DNA from: Brassica napus
Taxonomy: Eukaryota; Streptophyta; Magnoliopsida; Brassicales; Brassicaceae
Assembly: GCF_020379485.1 (NCBI RefSeq)
Contig: NC_063449.1
Location: forward strand, 36,143,473 to 36,207,472
DNA: 64,000 bases
Direction: 5' to 3'
Below are positions 23,653 through 34,845 of this stretch, piece by piece (positions within the stretch are counted from its first letter, which is position 1; each line of letters starts with the position of its first letter). The notes below the pieces were generated by a model. It was not told the origin of the DNA. It was given only the letters and a program-made list of their open reading frames with translations, and did not search any database. Position numbers and translations under genes: made by a program.

Positions 23653-26600
23653 GAGCATCTGTTCTCACACCTCGATCTGGGGTGTTGTCGTGCCAATCAC
23701 AATAGAAAACAGTACAGCGCAATCCAACCATGCCCAAATACTTGATTTCCAAAATCTCATGTATGTGTCCGTAGTATACATCATCTCCTGATGCAGAACA
23801 AACGCCAGCATCATAAGTCGTACTCGAACGTCTCCTCTTCTGAGTTGTGAATGCATATCCTCGAGTACAAAATCTCGGATATGACTTCACAACAAAGTTT
23901 GGTCCAACGACCATCTCACGTATCCAATCGTCAAATGTTTCACCTCTGGCCAAACCAGCAGACACCTATTAATAGCACATATATATATTATATCAATAAA
24001 TGTGAATTTGTATAAATATGTGATAAAATATATTTTAATTTGTTTAAAGCACTCACATAAGTAAACATCCATCCAGAAAATTCTCTGTGCTTCATTTCTT
24101 CTAGTTCGTCCTCTGTGGCGTATCTATACTCGAACCGCTTTTCTGCCTTGAAAATCCTGTATATGATGACAATAATGTAATTAATTAAGATTTAAATTTC
24201 AACTTGTTAAAATAAAAATTTGTAAGCTCATTTATTTACCTCTCATATTGAAGAACTTCTTCGCAGTTGGTGAGCAAATATGTTTGCAAATTACTGCGCT
24301 CCTGCTCAATAAGTCGACGGTCCTTTGGTTTTCCGCTAAGTCGTCCAACGTCTGTGAAAATGTCTGGAACCGTAACATGATATGTTGCCCGTTCGCCTCT
24401 ATCATCATGCCGAGCAGGTCTTCTGTTTTTGGTCTGAACTTCTGCTGGAAAGTAGTACTCGGCAAAGTTTGAAGTTTCTTCATTGATCATCTGTGCGACT
24501 ATAAAACCTTCCACCCTACTTAAATTTTTCACCATCTTCTTCAAATGGAACATATACCGCTCATACAGATACATCCATCTATACTGCACAGGACCACCAA
24601 GTTCCAATTCTCTTGCCAGGTGAATAACAAGATGCTCCATAACATCAAAAAATGAGGGAGGAAATATCTTCTCAAGGTTTCACTGAATCACGGCTATGTT
24701 AGTCTTCAAATTTTCAATACCTTCAAGAGTCACTGATCTCGTGCATAAATCGCGGAAGAAACCACTTATCCCTGCAATTGCTTCATGAACATTTCGTGGT
24801 AATAGTTCCTTGAAGGCAAACGGAAGGAGGCGCTGCATCATTACATGGCAATCGTGGCTTTTCAAGCCAGTAAACTTTCCTTCCTTTCTGTCGATACAGT
24901 TACGCAAATTAGATGCGTAACCGTCTGGAAATTCAACATCGTTTGAAATCCAATCAAAGAACGCATCTTTTCCCTCTGCATCAAGTCAGTATATGGGAAA
25001 AGGAGCCCTACCATTCTCATCAACATGAAGTTCTGAATGAGCACATATATCGACTAAATCCAGTCTTGACTTCAAATTATCCTTTGTTTTACCTTGAACA
25101 TTAAGGATCGTGTTCATGAGATTGTCAAAAAAGTTCTTCTCAATATGCATGACATCTAAATTATGCCTTAGCAGATGATCCTCCCAGTATGGCAGATCCC
25201 AGAAAATACTTTTTTTGTGCCAGTTATGTAGTTCTCCAACAGCATCTACCGGAAAACGCTCATGTCCACCGACTTCTGGCGTCCTTTCTGCACCAAAATC
25301 TCTTAGTTGTATCTTCAAATCTTTCCCACAAATTTCCGGAGGTGGACTGTCAAACACCCTCTTGTTCTTCGTAAACAAATTTCTACTCCTACGATATGGA
25401 TGATCAGGTGGTAGGAATCTCCTGTGACAGTCAAACCAACACGTTTTCCTTCCGTGCTTTAGTTGGAAAGCATCAGTGTTATCTTGACAATATGGACATG
25501 ATAGCCTTCCATGCGTTGTCCATCCAGACAACATACCATATGCTGGAAAATCACTTATTGTCCACATTAGTACTGCCCGCATTTGAAAGTTTTCTTTACA
25601 CGAAACATCATATGTTTTAGCACCTTGAGCCCATAGTTGTTGCAACTCATATATTAGTGGCTGAAGAAACACATCAAGTGATCTCTTAGGATGCTCTGGT
25701 CCGGGAACGAGAATCGAGAGAAACAAAAACTCTCGTCGCAAGCACAAGTTTGGGGGGAGGTTGTATGGTGTAAGAATGATGGGCCATAGAGAATACTGTC
25801 TTCCACTCTTGCCAAACGGACTGAAACCATCAGTACATAATCCAAGGTAGACATTTCTTCTCTCATACGCAAAGTCGGGATACTTTGATTGGAAATGCTT
25901 CCACGCTTTTGCATCTGAAGGATGTCTGATCTCACCATCTGTTGAGTGCTCCGCATGCCATCTCATTGGTTGCGCTGTGCGTTCAGACAGATACAACCTC
26001 TGCAACCTTTCCGTCAAAGGTAAATACCACATCCTTTTATATGGCACTGGAACTCTTCCACTCGTATCTTTATAACGAGGCTTTCCACAAAATTTGCATG
26101 TAACCCGCTGTTCATCCGCCCTCCAATAAATCATGCAGTTGTCGCTGCATACATCTATTACCTGATACGATAAACCAAGACCAGCTACGAGTTTCTGAAC
26201 CTCGTAGTATGAACCAGGAGCTACATTATCCTCGGGTAGAATACCTTTTACAAAATCAGCAATCGCATCCACACAGTCTTCAGCCAAATTATAATCTGTT
26301 TTAATGCCCATCAATCTTGTAGCAGATGATAAAGCTGAATGACCATCTCTGCAACCTTCGTACAATGGTTGCTTTCCAGCATCCAACATATCATAAAATC
26401 TCCTAGCTTTTGCATTGGGTAAATCTTCCCCTCTAAAATGATCATTTACCATCTCCTCAGTACCTACACCATAATCTACATCCGTTCTAATTGGTTCTTC
26501 TAATCTAACCGCTGGCTGAGGTTCGCTAGTACTACCATGTTCATAATCAGTTTCCCCATGATGATACCAAATTTTGTAACTTCGTGTAAACCCACTCAAA

Positions 26601-26815
26601 TATAGATGAGTCCAAACATCCCACTCTTTAATAACCTTTCTATTTTTACAATTAGAGCAAGGACATCTTAACATACCTGTTTTTGCTTCCGGTTGTCGGT
26701 GAACTAACCCCATGAATTCGGTTATACCTCGTTGGTATTCTTCCGTAAGCAATCTCGTGTTCGGATCCAAATGAGGTCGATCGATCCAAGAACGAAAATA
26801 AGTTGAAGAAGACAT
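23501..26815 (-). pseudogene. TNP2/TNPD-type CACTA transposase, broken
   Basis: The first exon (24240-26815) begins with the N-terminal transposase-associated domain (CPCSNCKN at about 50-57), then the TNP2 domain (WRADEQRVTCKFCGKPRY, GLCTDGFSPFG, CPYCQDNTDAF, HNLDVMHIEKN). The DUF4218-type region (FKELLPRNVHEAIA, FPPSFFDVMEHL) is reached only by reading through a TGA at about 24984-24986 (after PFPIY). A second TGA near 24678 follows AVIQ. Exons at 24057-24156 and 23501-23965 carry the DUF4216-type region (FVVKSYPRFCTRGYAF, DVYYGHIHEI), which ends abruptly near 23660-23690 where the captured gene begins; codons beyond are unrelated. Two stops plus 3' loss mean no functional transposase. Known role of the family: catalysis of CACTA excision and insertion. 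Confidence 0.9.
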
Positions 26816-27223
26816 ATTTTTTATGAATCAAATTCGTGTGTAAATAGAGTAAGAGGGAGGATGAAGATATGAAGTGAATGAAGAGGAAGAGGAGTGCTTG
26901 TATTTATAGTTTAAATCCTGCCGACATACCGAGGAAATTCCGACGGAATTCCGACGGAAAAAACTAGTTCGTCGGAATTTCCTCGGAATTTTGTAAAATC
27001 CCCCAACGGCTCTCCAACGGCTATAATATTTCCTCGGAATTCATCGGTTTTTTCCGAGGAACACAGTTTTCCTCGGAATATTCCGACGGACTGTAGTTTC
27101 CTCGGAATTCCGTCGGTATATTCCGAGGAAATTCCGAGGAAATTCAATTTTGTGTTTCCTCGGAATTTTCTCGGTATATTCCGAGGATTTCATTTTCCGT
27201 CGGAATGTTCGTCAGAATATCGC

Positions 27224-27238
27224 TGTTTTCTTGTAGTG
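27224..27238 (-). repeat. CACTA right terminal inverted repeat
   Basis: TGTTTTCTTGTAGTG, the exact reverse complement of the left end, followed by the AAT triplet. Confidence 0.95.
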
Positions 27239-27241
27239 AAT

Positions 27242-27725
27242 AGTACAACGGAATGCAAGATTCACAAACATATCTGAAACCAGGTATTCTCATATAAAGT
27301 AACTAAGCGGTGATGGAGTCACAGCGCATGCATGGTAATGATACCAAATTATCAATTATGCATCTTTTTTTTTTTTGATCAACCTCAATTATGCATCTAT
27401 AAATCGAAAACCTTGTTAACAGACAACATATCGTTTCAATTATTTATTTTATCACGTTCTCTAAACGAGTTTATGGATTTATATATTCTAAATAATATAA
27501 GAAAATCCTAAAACGACAACCGATGTAAGAATAACGAGACTATAACTGATTCCTTTTACACACTCGTTTTATATTGTTTAGAACGACTGAAATGATTTTA
27601 AGTAAATAATAATTTCGACACGAAAACATACTATACAGCTAAGGAAAACTCACATATATTAGATTTAAATTTGATGTATATAAATTCATTTTTCAAGAAA
27701 AAAAGAAAACTTGATCGATGAATGA
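27242..27725. other. Spacer, 3' side of PMEI gene
   Basis: No gene is seen. It contains the presumed 3' UTR of the PMEI gene. Confidence 0.4.
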
Positions 27726-28388
27726 TTAAGGTATAGTCTTGTCGGCGTAGCGATTGACTAAAGCAAGCGCATTGCTAGTCAGCTTCTTGATGTCTTCCAC
27801 TCGTGTACATACGTCATCTTTGATGGAGCCATCATCGTGGAAGTCCTCGAACCCGTTCGTACAAGTGTACTCGTTAGTGAGAGCTGCGCTGAGCCAAGTC
27901 TTGACATTACTCATCTGGAACTTAAACGACTGGACCGAGCCCGTGGAGACAAGCTCCTTCATCTGTTTCATCGACCCTCTCATATCATCGACCGCATCCT
28001 TAAGATTCTCTAAGCAGTCCTTTAGGGCAGAAGTCGTTGAGTTGTGGGGTCCACCACCACAACCGTGGTCAACGCAGTTGCTGTAAGCGTTTTGGAAGTA
28101 GGAGACAAGGTGAAGAGTGTTGGAAAGAGTGAGATAGATGGCTACGCGTGCGAGGCGGTTCCAGTCATTGTGGATGGAGTTGGCGAAAGTGGAGAGAGAG
28201 GAGAAGCATAGATCGGAGTATAGTGTGGTGTTGCAGATCGTACGGATGAAATCGGAGCCGTCGGTCGATGGGAGTGGGGGATCAACGGTGAGGATTGGTG
28301 GGATAAGGGAGGAGATGATAAGTAGAAGAAAAGGTATTGTTATCGTTTCTACTACCATTGTGTGTGTTTGGATTGATGAGCTTTCCAT
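27726..28388 (-). CDS. PMEI-domain protein (plant invertase/pectin methylesterase inhibitor, At1g70720-like)
   Basis: A single-exon frame of 220 residues. A hydrophobic signal peptide (about 12-35, FLLLIISSLIPPIL) is followed by the PMEI four-helix domain, with the Cys pattern C52/C61 (short hairpin disulfide) and C125/C176 (second disulfide); extra Cys are at 105, 110 and 194. Family motifs include CNTTLYSDLC and LKDCLENLKDAVDDM. The protein should be secreted to the cell wall, where relatives inhibit pectin methylesterase or invertase; which one cannot be told from sequence. The first ATG is at 28388. However, a TATA box lies only about 10 bp upstream, so transcription probably starts after it and the second in-frame ATG (28358, giving MVVETITIPF, 210 residues) is the likelier start. 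The position between the kinase and CEL1 matches At1g70720 from memory. Confidence 0.9.
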   Translation of the reverse strand: MESSSIQTHTMVVETITIPFLLLIISSLIPPILTVDPPLPSTDGSDFIRTICNTTLYSDLCFSSLSTFANSIHNDWNRLARVAIYLTLSNTLHLVSYFQNAYSNCVDHGCGGGPHNSTTSALKDCLENLKDAVDDMRGSMKQMKELVSTGSVQSFKFQMSNVKTWLSAALTNEYTCTNGFEDFHDDGSIKDDVCTRVEDIKKLTSNALALVNRYADKTIP

Positions 28389-28396
28389 AAGAGTAT

Positions 28397-28404
28397 TATT
28401 TATA
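28397..28404 (-). promoter_or_regulatory. TATA box of PMEI gene
   Basis: TATAAATA on the minus strand. A start site about 30 bp downstream would fall near 28373, inside the longest ORF and just before the ATG at 28358. Confidence 0.6.
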
Positions 28405-28521
28405 CTGTGTTTGGAACCTCAAAGAATATATACAATGAAACAAAGAAAGTATAAATTACGCATTACTTGGCAATATAAAACGAGTTACTAACCAGTTTCA
28501 TTTCATATTTATTTTATTCTT

Positions 28522-28717
28522 TGTTGGGATTTATTCAATGCACGTCTAACTCTATATTGGTTGATTATTGTTTATTTTGGCCTTACGCAAATCCGCATGG
28601 ATTTACTTTTGGTTTCCTTTCCAAAAGGTCTTGTACTAATCAGAGTTGGATATCTATTTATATATTAGATTTTCCTTTGTCTAATTTCCAACGTGAAACT
28701 TTGTTTGATATTTCACA
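28522..28717 (-). repeat. TRIM 3' LTR
   Basis: An LTR of about 196 bp with intact TG...CA ends on the minus strand. Inside the element it adjoins the polypurine tract. Confidence 0.8.
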
Positions 28718-28926
28718 TTCTTCCCCTCAAACTAAGGACCACACTCATTTTATGTGTTTCTTTCCTTTGAGAATGTGCCTCTCACAACGTCTCGGTCCTT
28801 TGAGAATGTCATTACAGGTTCCATGATCTTCTGACTAATTTCTGCCGAACCTCCATTTTTCTTACTTGAAGGGAGGGTATTTTGGTCTTCTTGCAGATTT
28901 TCGTCAACCTGGTGCTCTGGTATCAA

Positions 28927-29131
28927 TGTTGGAATTTATTAAATTTATGTCCAACTTTATATTGTTTGATTATTACGATATTGTTTATTTTGTGCTTTAG
29001 GCAAGCCCGTATGGATTTACTTTTAGTTTCTTTCCCAAAAAGTTTCGTACTAATTAGAATTAGACATCTCTTTATATATTAGACTTTGTTTTGTCTAATT
29101 TCCAATGTGAGACTTTGTTTGATATTTCAGG
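28927..29131 (-). repeat. TRIM 5' LTR
   Basis: An LTR of about 205 bp. Its inner end adjoins the primer-binding site. The outermost two bases are CC where TG is expected. Confidence 0.8.
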
Positions 29132-29752
29132 TTCTTTTTTCTATAAGAATTTTATAGATTTAACATGATAAATCCATGAGAGGTTCCAATTAAAGAAAAT
29201 CATCTCACACTCGATATTATGCACTTCAATCTTCTTCTTTTTTTTTTGGTCAAAACACTTCAATCTATATATCTCTCTTGATTCGAACACCAACCGAACA
29301 ACTCCATTGTTGCATTAATAAATACTTAGGCTTCGAATATTATAAGATAAGGAATAAAGTTGACAAAAAAAAAAAAGATAAGTAATAAATGTGGGCTTTG
29401 TAATGTTGGGTGAAGGTTGTAAGGGATAAATATATTAGTCACACCAAATGTGGGCTTTGCAATGTTAAAGGCAGCTTGTAACAATTTCGTGATAATTGCT
29501 CGGATAACCAGCTGCGGTGAGTATAATTTTCTCTCGCATTAAGAGAGGATATAAACACTGGATAAACAAGTTCTTATGACCTTTTTACCGGTTTTCTTTC
29601 ATCTTGCTTACAAACTAATTTGATTCGAATAACAAGGATCGAGGTTCGTATAATCTAAATTTAGATACCTTTGTGCAATTAAATGCTAGATTATCCACAG
29701 GACCCTAGGAATGCGCAGCCACCCAAATCGACTTCCATTGCGTAACCAAATA
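29132..29752. other. Spacer
   Basis: Nothing supported is seen. Confidence 0.35.
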
Positions 29753-30021
29753 CTTTCTCTGTTCCTAAAAGGAGGATTTTCTGGAGTTATTTTTTGTTCC
29801 AGATTTTCTATAATTTTAATGTTCTTTTGGTAGTTAATGTTGATAAATTGTATGCTTTTAAGAAAAATTAATTGAAAATATTTGAATTAATTAAATACTA
29901 TTGGTTGATGGTTATTGAAAAATGTATATTGAAATAAACAATAAATTTAATTGTAAACATTTATTATATTCTTAATATGCGTGAATACTCTATAAAATCC
30001 TTCTTTCAGGAACAGAGAGAG
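29753..30021. mobile_element. Stowaway (Tc1/mariner) MITE
   Basis: The ends CTTTCTCTGTTCC and GGAACAGAGAGAG are inverted and flanked by TA on both sides (29751-29752 and 30022-30023), the Tc1/mariner target duplication. It is 269 bp, AT-rich and non-coding. A truncated relative lies at 51420-51602. Confidence 0.8.
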
Positions 30022-30372
30022 TAGACATTTGTTGGTTGATAAGAAACGCATTGATTGTCTACGGTAATATGATCCTAGTGATATTTAATCAATCGGCTTA
30101 TATTCGTGGCGGATTTAAAGAAATCACCGTATCACGATCTCCTCTATCTACTTTTGTTTTTCTTTCTTTGTTCTTTTCTTGGTCGTCCATTTTCTTTGCA
30201 TCTTTTCATTTGTCGAAATAATTTTGATTCCAAGAAAAGAAAATTAATTTTGATGAGAACAATTAAAAAAAGCTTTAAATTAAGGTGGCGCTAAGGCCAA
30301 GTCCAACGGCATGGTAAAACATCAAAATAGCGTGTGATGTGATGTTTCTTTTCTCCAACCGAACGACATATG
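30022..30372. other. Left half of a sequence split by the copia insertion
   Basis: No gene is seen. The stretch near 30295-30372 (GTCCAACGGCATGGT) looks like a MITE end interrupted by the copia element; its possible continuation is 34982-35550. Confidence 0.35.
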
Positions 30373-30508
30373 TATTGAACAGAATGAATTGATCGATTAA
30401 ATTGGTAAAGTTTGTTACAACGTCTTTAAATAGACTGGTTGAGCAAAAGGAAACTTAGACCAGCTGGTTAACACTAAACCATAATAAATCAATGTATATC
30501 ATTTAATA
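30373..30508 (-). repeat. Copia 3' LTR
   Basis: 136 bp, the same length as its partner, with three substitutions between the two copies. Confidence 0.92.
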
Positions 30509-30559
30509 TGCCTCAGTCAAGTCTTTGAATCGCAAGCATCAGCTGGAAGAAAGAGACTT

Positions 30560-33500
30560 GAAATGGACATTTGATCAAGAATGGAGCGGAATAGTCTTGT
30601 ATGCAACGGCTTTGTGAAGATGTCAGCATGCTGGTTGGCACTCTTGACGTGCATCAGCGTGAGGAAACCATTCTTGACCTGATCCCTAACTGTATGACAG
30701 TCAGATGAACCGCAAAGGTTATATCCGGTTTGGTGATTGTTAGATACAACAGACGACCAATCAAAGCACGATAAGGTGTTGGATCAGCCAGAGGATTACC
30801 AGACTGCATACCCAGCTTCACAAGAGGATCCATTGGCACATGACTAGGCTTACATCCCAAAAGGCCAGCATCAGAAAGAAGGCTTAAAGCATATTTTCGC
30901 TGGGAGATAGAGATGCCTTGAGAAGATCGAGCAATCTCAAGACCCAAAAAGAATCTGAGAGGACCAAGGTCTTTCATCTTGAAGTGTTGATAAAGAGTAT
31001 CTTTGAGAAGTTTCGCAGTAGCATCATCATTGCCTACTATCATTATATCATCAACGTAGACAAGTGCTGCAACAAAGCCACCAGACTGTTTCACGAAAAG
31101 AGTGTTGTCGGCTGGTGATTGAGTGAAACCTGCTGAGAGAAAGACCACAGCAAGGCAGTGATACCACTGACGAGATGCCTGTTTCAGTACATAAAGAGAT
31201 TTATGCAACCGACAAACATGATTAAGCGGTAAAACACCTGCAGCAGGCACATAGCCTTGAGGAATACTCATGAATATTTGCTCATCAAGATCATTGTGCA
31301 GAAACGCGTTAGAGACGTCCATCTGCGAGAGACTCCACCCTTGAATAGCAGCAAGAGCAAGTAAGAGCTTAACACTGGCAAGCTTGGCGACATGAGAGAA
31401 AGTATCGGTGAAATCAACACCTTCCTGTTGAGTGAAACCCTTAGCCACCAAACGAGCTTTGTAACGCTTTATAGTACCATCTGCTCTGTATTTTATCGTG
31501 TATACCCATTTACAGCCAACCACGTTCTTCCCTGGTGGCAGAGACTCAACCGTCCATGTATGGTTCGCTTCCATAGCCTGTAATTCCTAAATAGTAGCCT
31601 GTTTGAAATGAGGTGATAACATGGCCTGTTTGAAAGATGATGGTTCTGTCTCATGGGAGTATGAAAAGATATATGATTGATATAAAGGTTTAAGGTGAGA
31701 GTAAGTGAGAACAGATGATAACGTATAGGGAGTTGAATATGGTTAAGAAGGAATAGAAGAAGAATCAAGAGATGATGGAATAATGGAAGCACGAGCAAGA
31801 AAGCAATGATATTGGGACAAATAACCTAGAGTTTTAACAGTACGCCTAGGCCTGTCACCAAGTAGTTGTCCCTGGCCTGTGTTGTGAGTTACACTCTCTT
31901 GAGGAATAGGAGGAACAAAAGGTGCAGGTTGTTGTAAAGGTATGATAGGTTCTAATGCATCAATGGCAACGAGAATGGGTAATGGCAATATGATTTTATC
32001 AAAGAAATTATGAGATGATGCATGAAAAGAAGATTTCGAATTAAGAAAGGGAAATGTCGTTTCATGAAAAACAAGATTTCTAGTAATAGAAATACTATTG
32101 TAAGCTAAGTGTAACACCTTATATCCCTTATAGCCAGCAGGATAACCCAAGAAGACACAAGCATCAGCTCTAGCAGAGAATTTATTTATATCCTTAGACA
32201 AAGTAGAAACATAGCAAAGGCAACCAAATGATTTCAAAAAAGAATAGTCAGGTTCCTTGTTCATCAGCAACTGATAGGGTGTTTTATTTTGAAGAATGAT
32301 AGATGGGGTACGATTGATGAGGAAAACAACAGTGTATATGTAATCACTCCAATATGCCAAAGGTACATTAGATTGGAAAAGCAATGCACGTGCAACATTT
32401 AAAATATGCTGGTGTTTACGTTCTACAACGAAATTTTGCTGCGGAGTATATGCACAAAAAAATTGGTGAACCATGCCAAGATCTTGTATCAATTTAGTAA
32501 ATGCTAATTCTGGTGTGTTATCACTGCGTATCGCTTTAACAACTGTATTATATTGAGTTTTAATGTGTTTAAGAAAAGCTGGAAAAAGAGTCAAAACATC
32601 GCTTTTATATTTCATCATGTAAACCCAAGTAACTCTTGTACAATCATCTACTATTGTAAGAAAGTACTTAAAACCTTCAACAGACTAAACAGAAAAAGGA
32701 CCCCAAACATCTAAATGTATCGAATCAAATGGACAATCTGACAAACGACTATTTAAAACGAATGACAATCTCTTTTGTTTAGCTTGTGGACAAACAGAAC
32801 AATGATCAGAATGTTGTAAACTAGACGCAGCGACATGCAAAATACCAGAGATAAGCTTTAACTTGGAAGAAGATAAGTGTCGAAGGCGTTGATGCCATAT
32901 ATGCACATCAGCTTGCAAGGATCCACAGAAAGCTAAAGAAGCAGATGTATCAACATTCTCTAGTATATAAAGATTGTGTAGAAGTATTCCTCTACCAATC
33001 ATCGAGTCCCGAGTAGACTCCTGTAATTCACAGTGAGCAGAAAGATTATTATCACGAAGTAAGCTGCAGACACTAATCAGATTAAAGCGAAATGAGGGCA
33101 CATGCAACACATTATGCAAGACAAGTGAAGGAGATAAATGCACAGTTCTTATATGGGATATGTGTTCACTAATTCCATTCGGGAGAGAGACTGTAACACC
33201 AGTCACAGGGGAGGTATTACTAAAGAGTGACAAGTCCGAGCAGACATGTGTAGTAGCTCCACTATCAATGATCCAAGCATTAGGAGGTAAAGTTGAAGAA
33301 AGAGAGGAAAAACATTGATGTTGAAAAGTGAGGATGTTATTTTGAAAACGAAGGCTAGTAGTGGGGAATGAAATTATACCAGACGTGGATTGAGGGGCCA
33401 TGTAACCATTCTCATTCACAGTAGACAGCTGTTGAGGATTCACAGACTGGGAAGGATTCACATATGCTTGTAACTGCTGAAGAAGTTGCTGAAGGTGAGT

Positions 33501-33650
33501 TGAATCCATTTGTCCTGAAGCAGGGACTGGATTAGCAACATTAGCAGTCACGTGAGCCACAACATTAGTCTTTTGTTTTTGCTGCGCATGGGATTGTTGA
33601 GGGTACTGAGGTGGTCGCTGGTTATAGTTTTGTTGACCTCGGGGAGAAAA
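30560..33650 (-). pseudogene. Copia Pol (integrase, reverse transcriptase, partial RNase H), broken
   Basis: This continues in the same frame as Gag. In order: a protease-like site with WIDSGATTHV; the GAG-pre-integrase region (HIWHQRLRHLSSSKL); the integrase core (IRSDNTPELAF, YTPQQNFVVERKHQ); and the RT domain with [20 protein letters not shown] and the catalytic YVDDI. In-frame stops lie at 32685-32687, 31743-31745 and 31587-31589, in addition to the Gag/Pol stop. After KPDITFAVH the normal RNase H continuation is missing: an internal deletion joins this point, out of frame, to sequence encoding the last residues (KSANQHADIFTKPL). It is non-functional. Confidence 0.9.
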
Positions 33651-33665
33651 ACCAGCACCAGGAGA

Positions 33666-34571
33666 CTAAGCAGGAGCAAACGACTTATTGTTTCTATGGC
33701 CAGGGGGATATCCATGAAGCTTGAAGCACTTGTGCACAATGTGTCCAAGCTGACCGCAATAAGTACAAAGTGGTCTCTGTTTAGGACGATAACTAGAGTT
33801 GGAATGAGCTGCTGCTAACGCGGCATGATCAGAGGATGCATCAGTCATTGAGGTATCTGGAGAATTAGAACTCTGAAGTACCACACTTGCAGGAGTAGAG
33901 CTTGGCTTGATGGACTTCTGGCGCTCATCCTGAGTAACCAAATTGAAGACATCTTCAATAGAAGGAATAGGTTTAAGCATCAAGATGTGACGTCGCGTTG
34001 GCTCAAAAGCTTCATTAAGTCCCATCAAGAACTTAGTCACTCTACTGCGCTGTTGAAGTCGCTCCCAAAGCTCAGCTGCATTACATTCACACTTTCCACA
34101 TGTGCAAACAGGAAGATCTACATAGTTCTTGTACTCTTCCCAGAGAGTTACCAAAGCGGTATAGTAAGCACTCACGTCCATTGAACCTTGTTGTAATCTA
34201 CTCAACTGTTGTTCAATCTCATAGACACGCGGTGCATCATCTTGTTTGAATCGGGAAAGTATATTCTTCCAAATAGATTCAGCAGTCGACATGAAGAGAA
34301 GACTCTGACCTATCTGCTTAGAGACTGAGTTCATTAACCAGGTAGCTACCATATCGTTACACCTAGACCAAGATCCAGCATCGCGATGAGTATCCAGGGG
34401 TTTAGGGATAGTACCGTCGATGAAACCGAGTTTGTTGCGGATGTTGAGAGCCATCCGAACAGATCGACGCCATGAATGAAACTCCGAACCAGATGTGAGA
34501 TGATCGGAGACCAAGACGAGTCCAGCATGATCGGAGCTGTGAAGATAGTACGGATTCTCATACTGATCCAA
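33666..34571 (-). pseudogene. Copia Gag, separated from Pol by an in-frame stop
   Basis: A 301-residue frame with a copia-type Gag: an N-terminal capsid-like region (WRRSVRMAL, SKFLMGL-type block near TKFLMGLNEAFE) and a CCHC zinc knuckle with Cys/Cys/His/Cys at 269, 272, 277 and 282 (CTYCGQLGHIVHKC). Copia elements normally make one Gag-Pol polyprotein. Here a TAG follows FAPA, and the downstream reading continues in the same frame. Gag alone might still be made. Upstream are the primer site and the 5' LTR. Confidence 0.85.
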
Positions 34572-34845
34572 GAAACTCTGTTGATTAGAAGCAATCGCAG
34601 CTGAAAGACGTGCTCAGAGGAAGGAATCGTAGTTGATTTCGGAGAAAGACGACGAAACGAATGCGAAATCAAGAAACGAATGAAGCTCAAGCAATCGAGA
34701 GGAAGACAATGGAGATGAGATAGACGAAGAAGACGATTTCGAGCTCGAAAACGATCAAATCTTCAATGAATCGCAACAACAACTGAGGAATCGAGGGACT
34801 CATGATCAAGATCGAAAAATCACCATGGGTGATACTCTGATACCA

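Larger units (their letters stand above)
17568..27238 (-). mobile_element. CACTA (En/Spm) DNA transposon with captured ATHILA ORF-1 gene
   Basis: The 9,671-bp element has 15-bp terminal inverted repeats CACTACAAGAAAACA (17568-17582 and 27224-27238, the latter inverted) and a 3-bp target duplication AAT (17565-17567 and 27239-27241), both diagnostic of the family. Subterminal zones (about 17580-17960 and 26925-27220) are dense in TTCCGACG/TTCCTCGG words in both orientations, the expected binding zones for the TNPA protein. Inside are a TNPA-type gene, a TNP2-type transposase with two stops and a lost 3' end, and a plus-strand ATHILA ORF-1-like gene between them. The perfect TIRs and target duplication suggest a fairly recent insertion, but the broken TNP2 makes it dependent on another copy. 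Confidence 0.93.
28522..29131 (-). mobile_element. TRIM (terminal-repeat retrotransposon in miniature)
   Basis: Two direct repeats, 28522-28717 and 28927-29131, are about 200 bp each and clearly similar. On the minus strand each LTR begins TGTGAAATATC (the outer copy has its first two bases mutated) and ends CCAACA. Next to the upstream LTR is TGATACCAGAGC, 10 of 12 bases of the tRNA-iMet primer site. Directly beside the other LTR is a purine tract GAGGGGAAGAA, the polypurine tract. The internal region is only about 210 bp and non-coding. TTCTT flanks both sides (28517-28521, 29132-29136), a 5-bp target duplication. All parts are in the correct order for a TRIM. Confidence 0.82.

Noticed and set aside
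27754..28086. 110-codon plus-strand frame
   Set aside because: Antisense of the PMEI coding sequence; no domain is seen.
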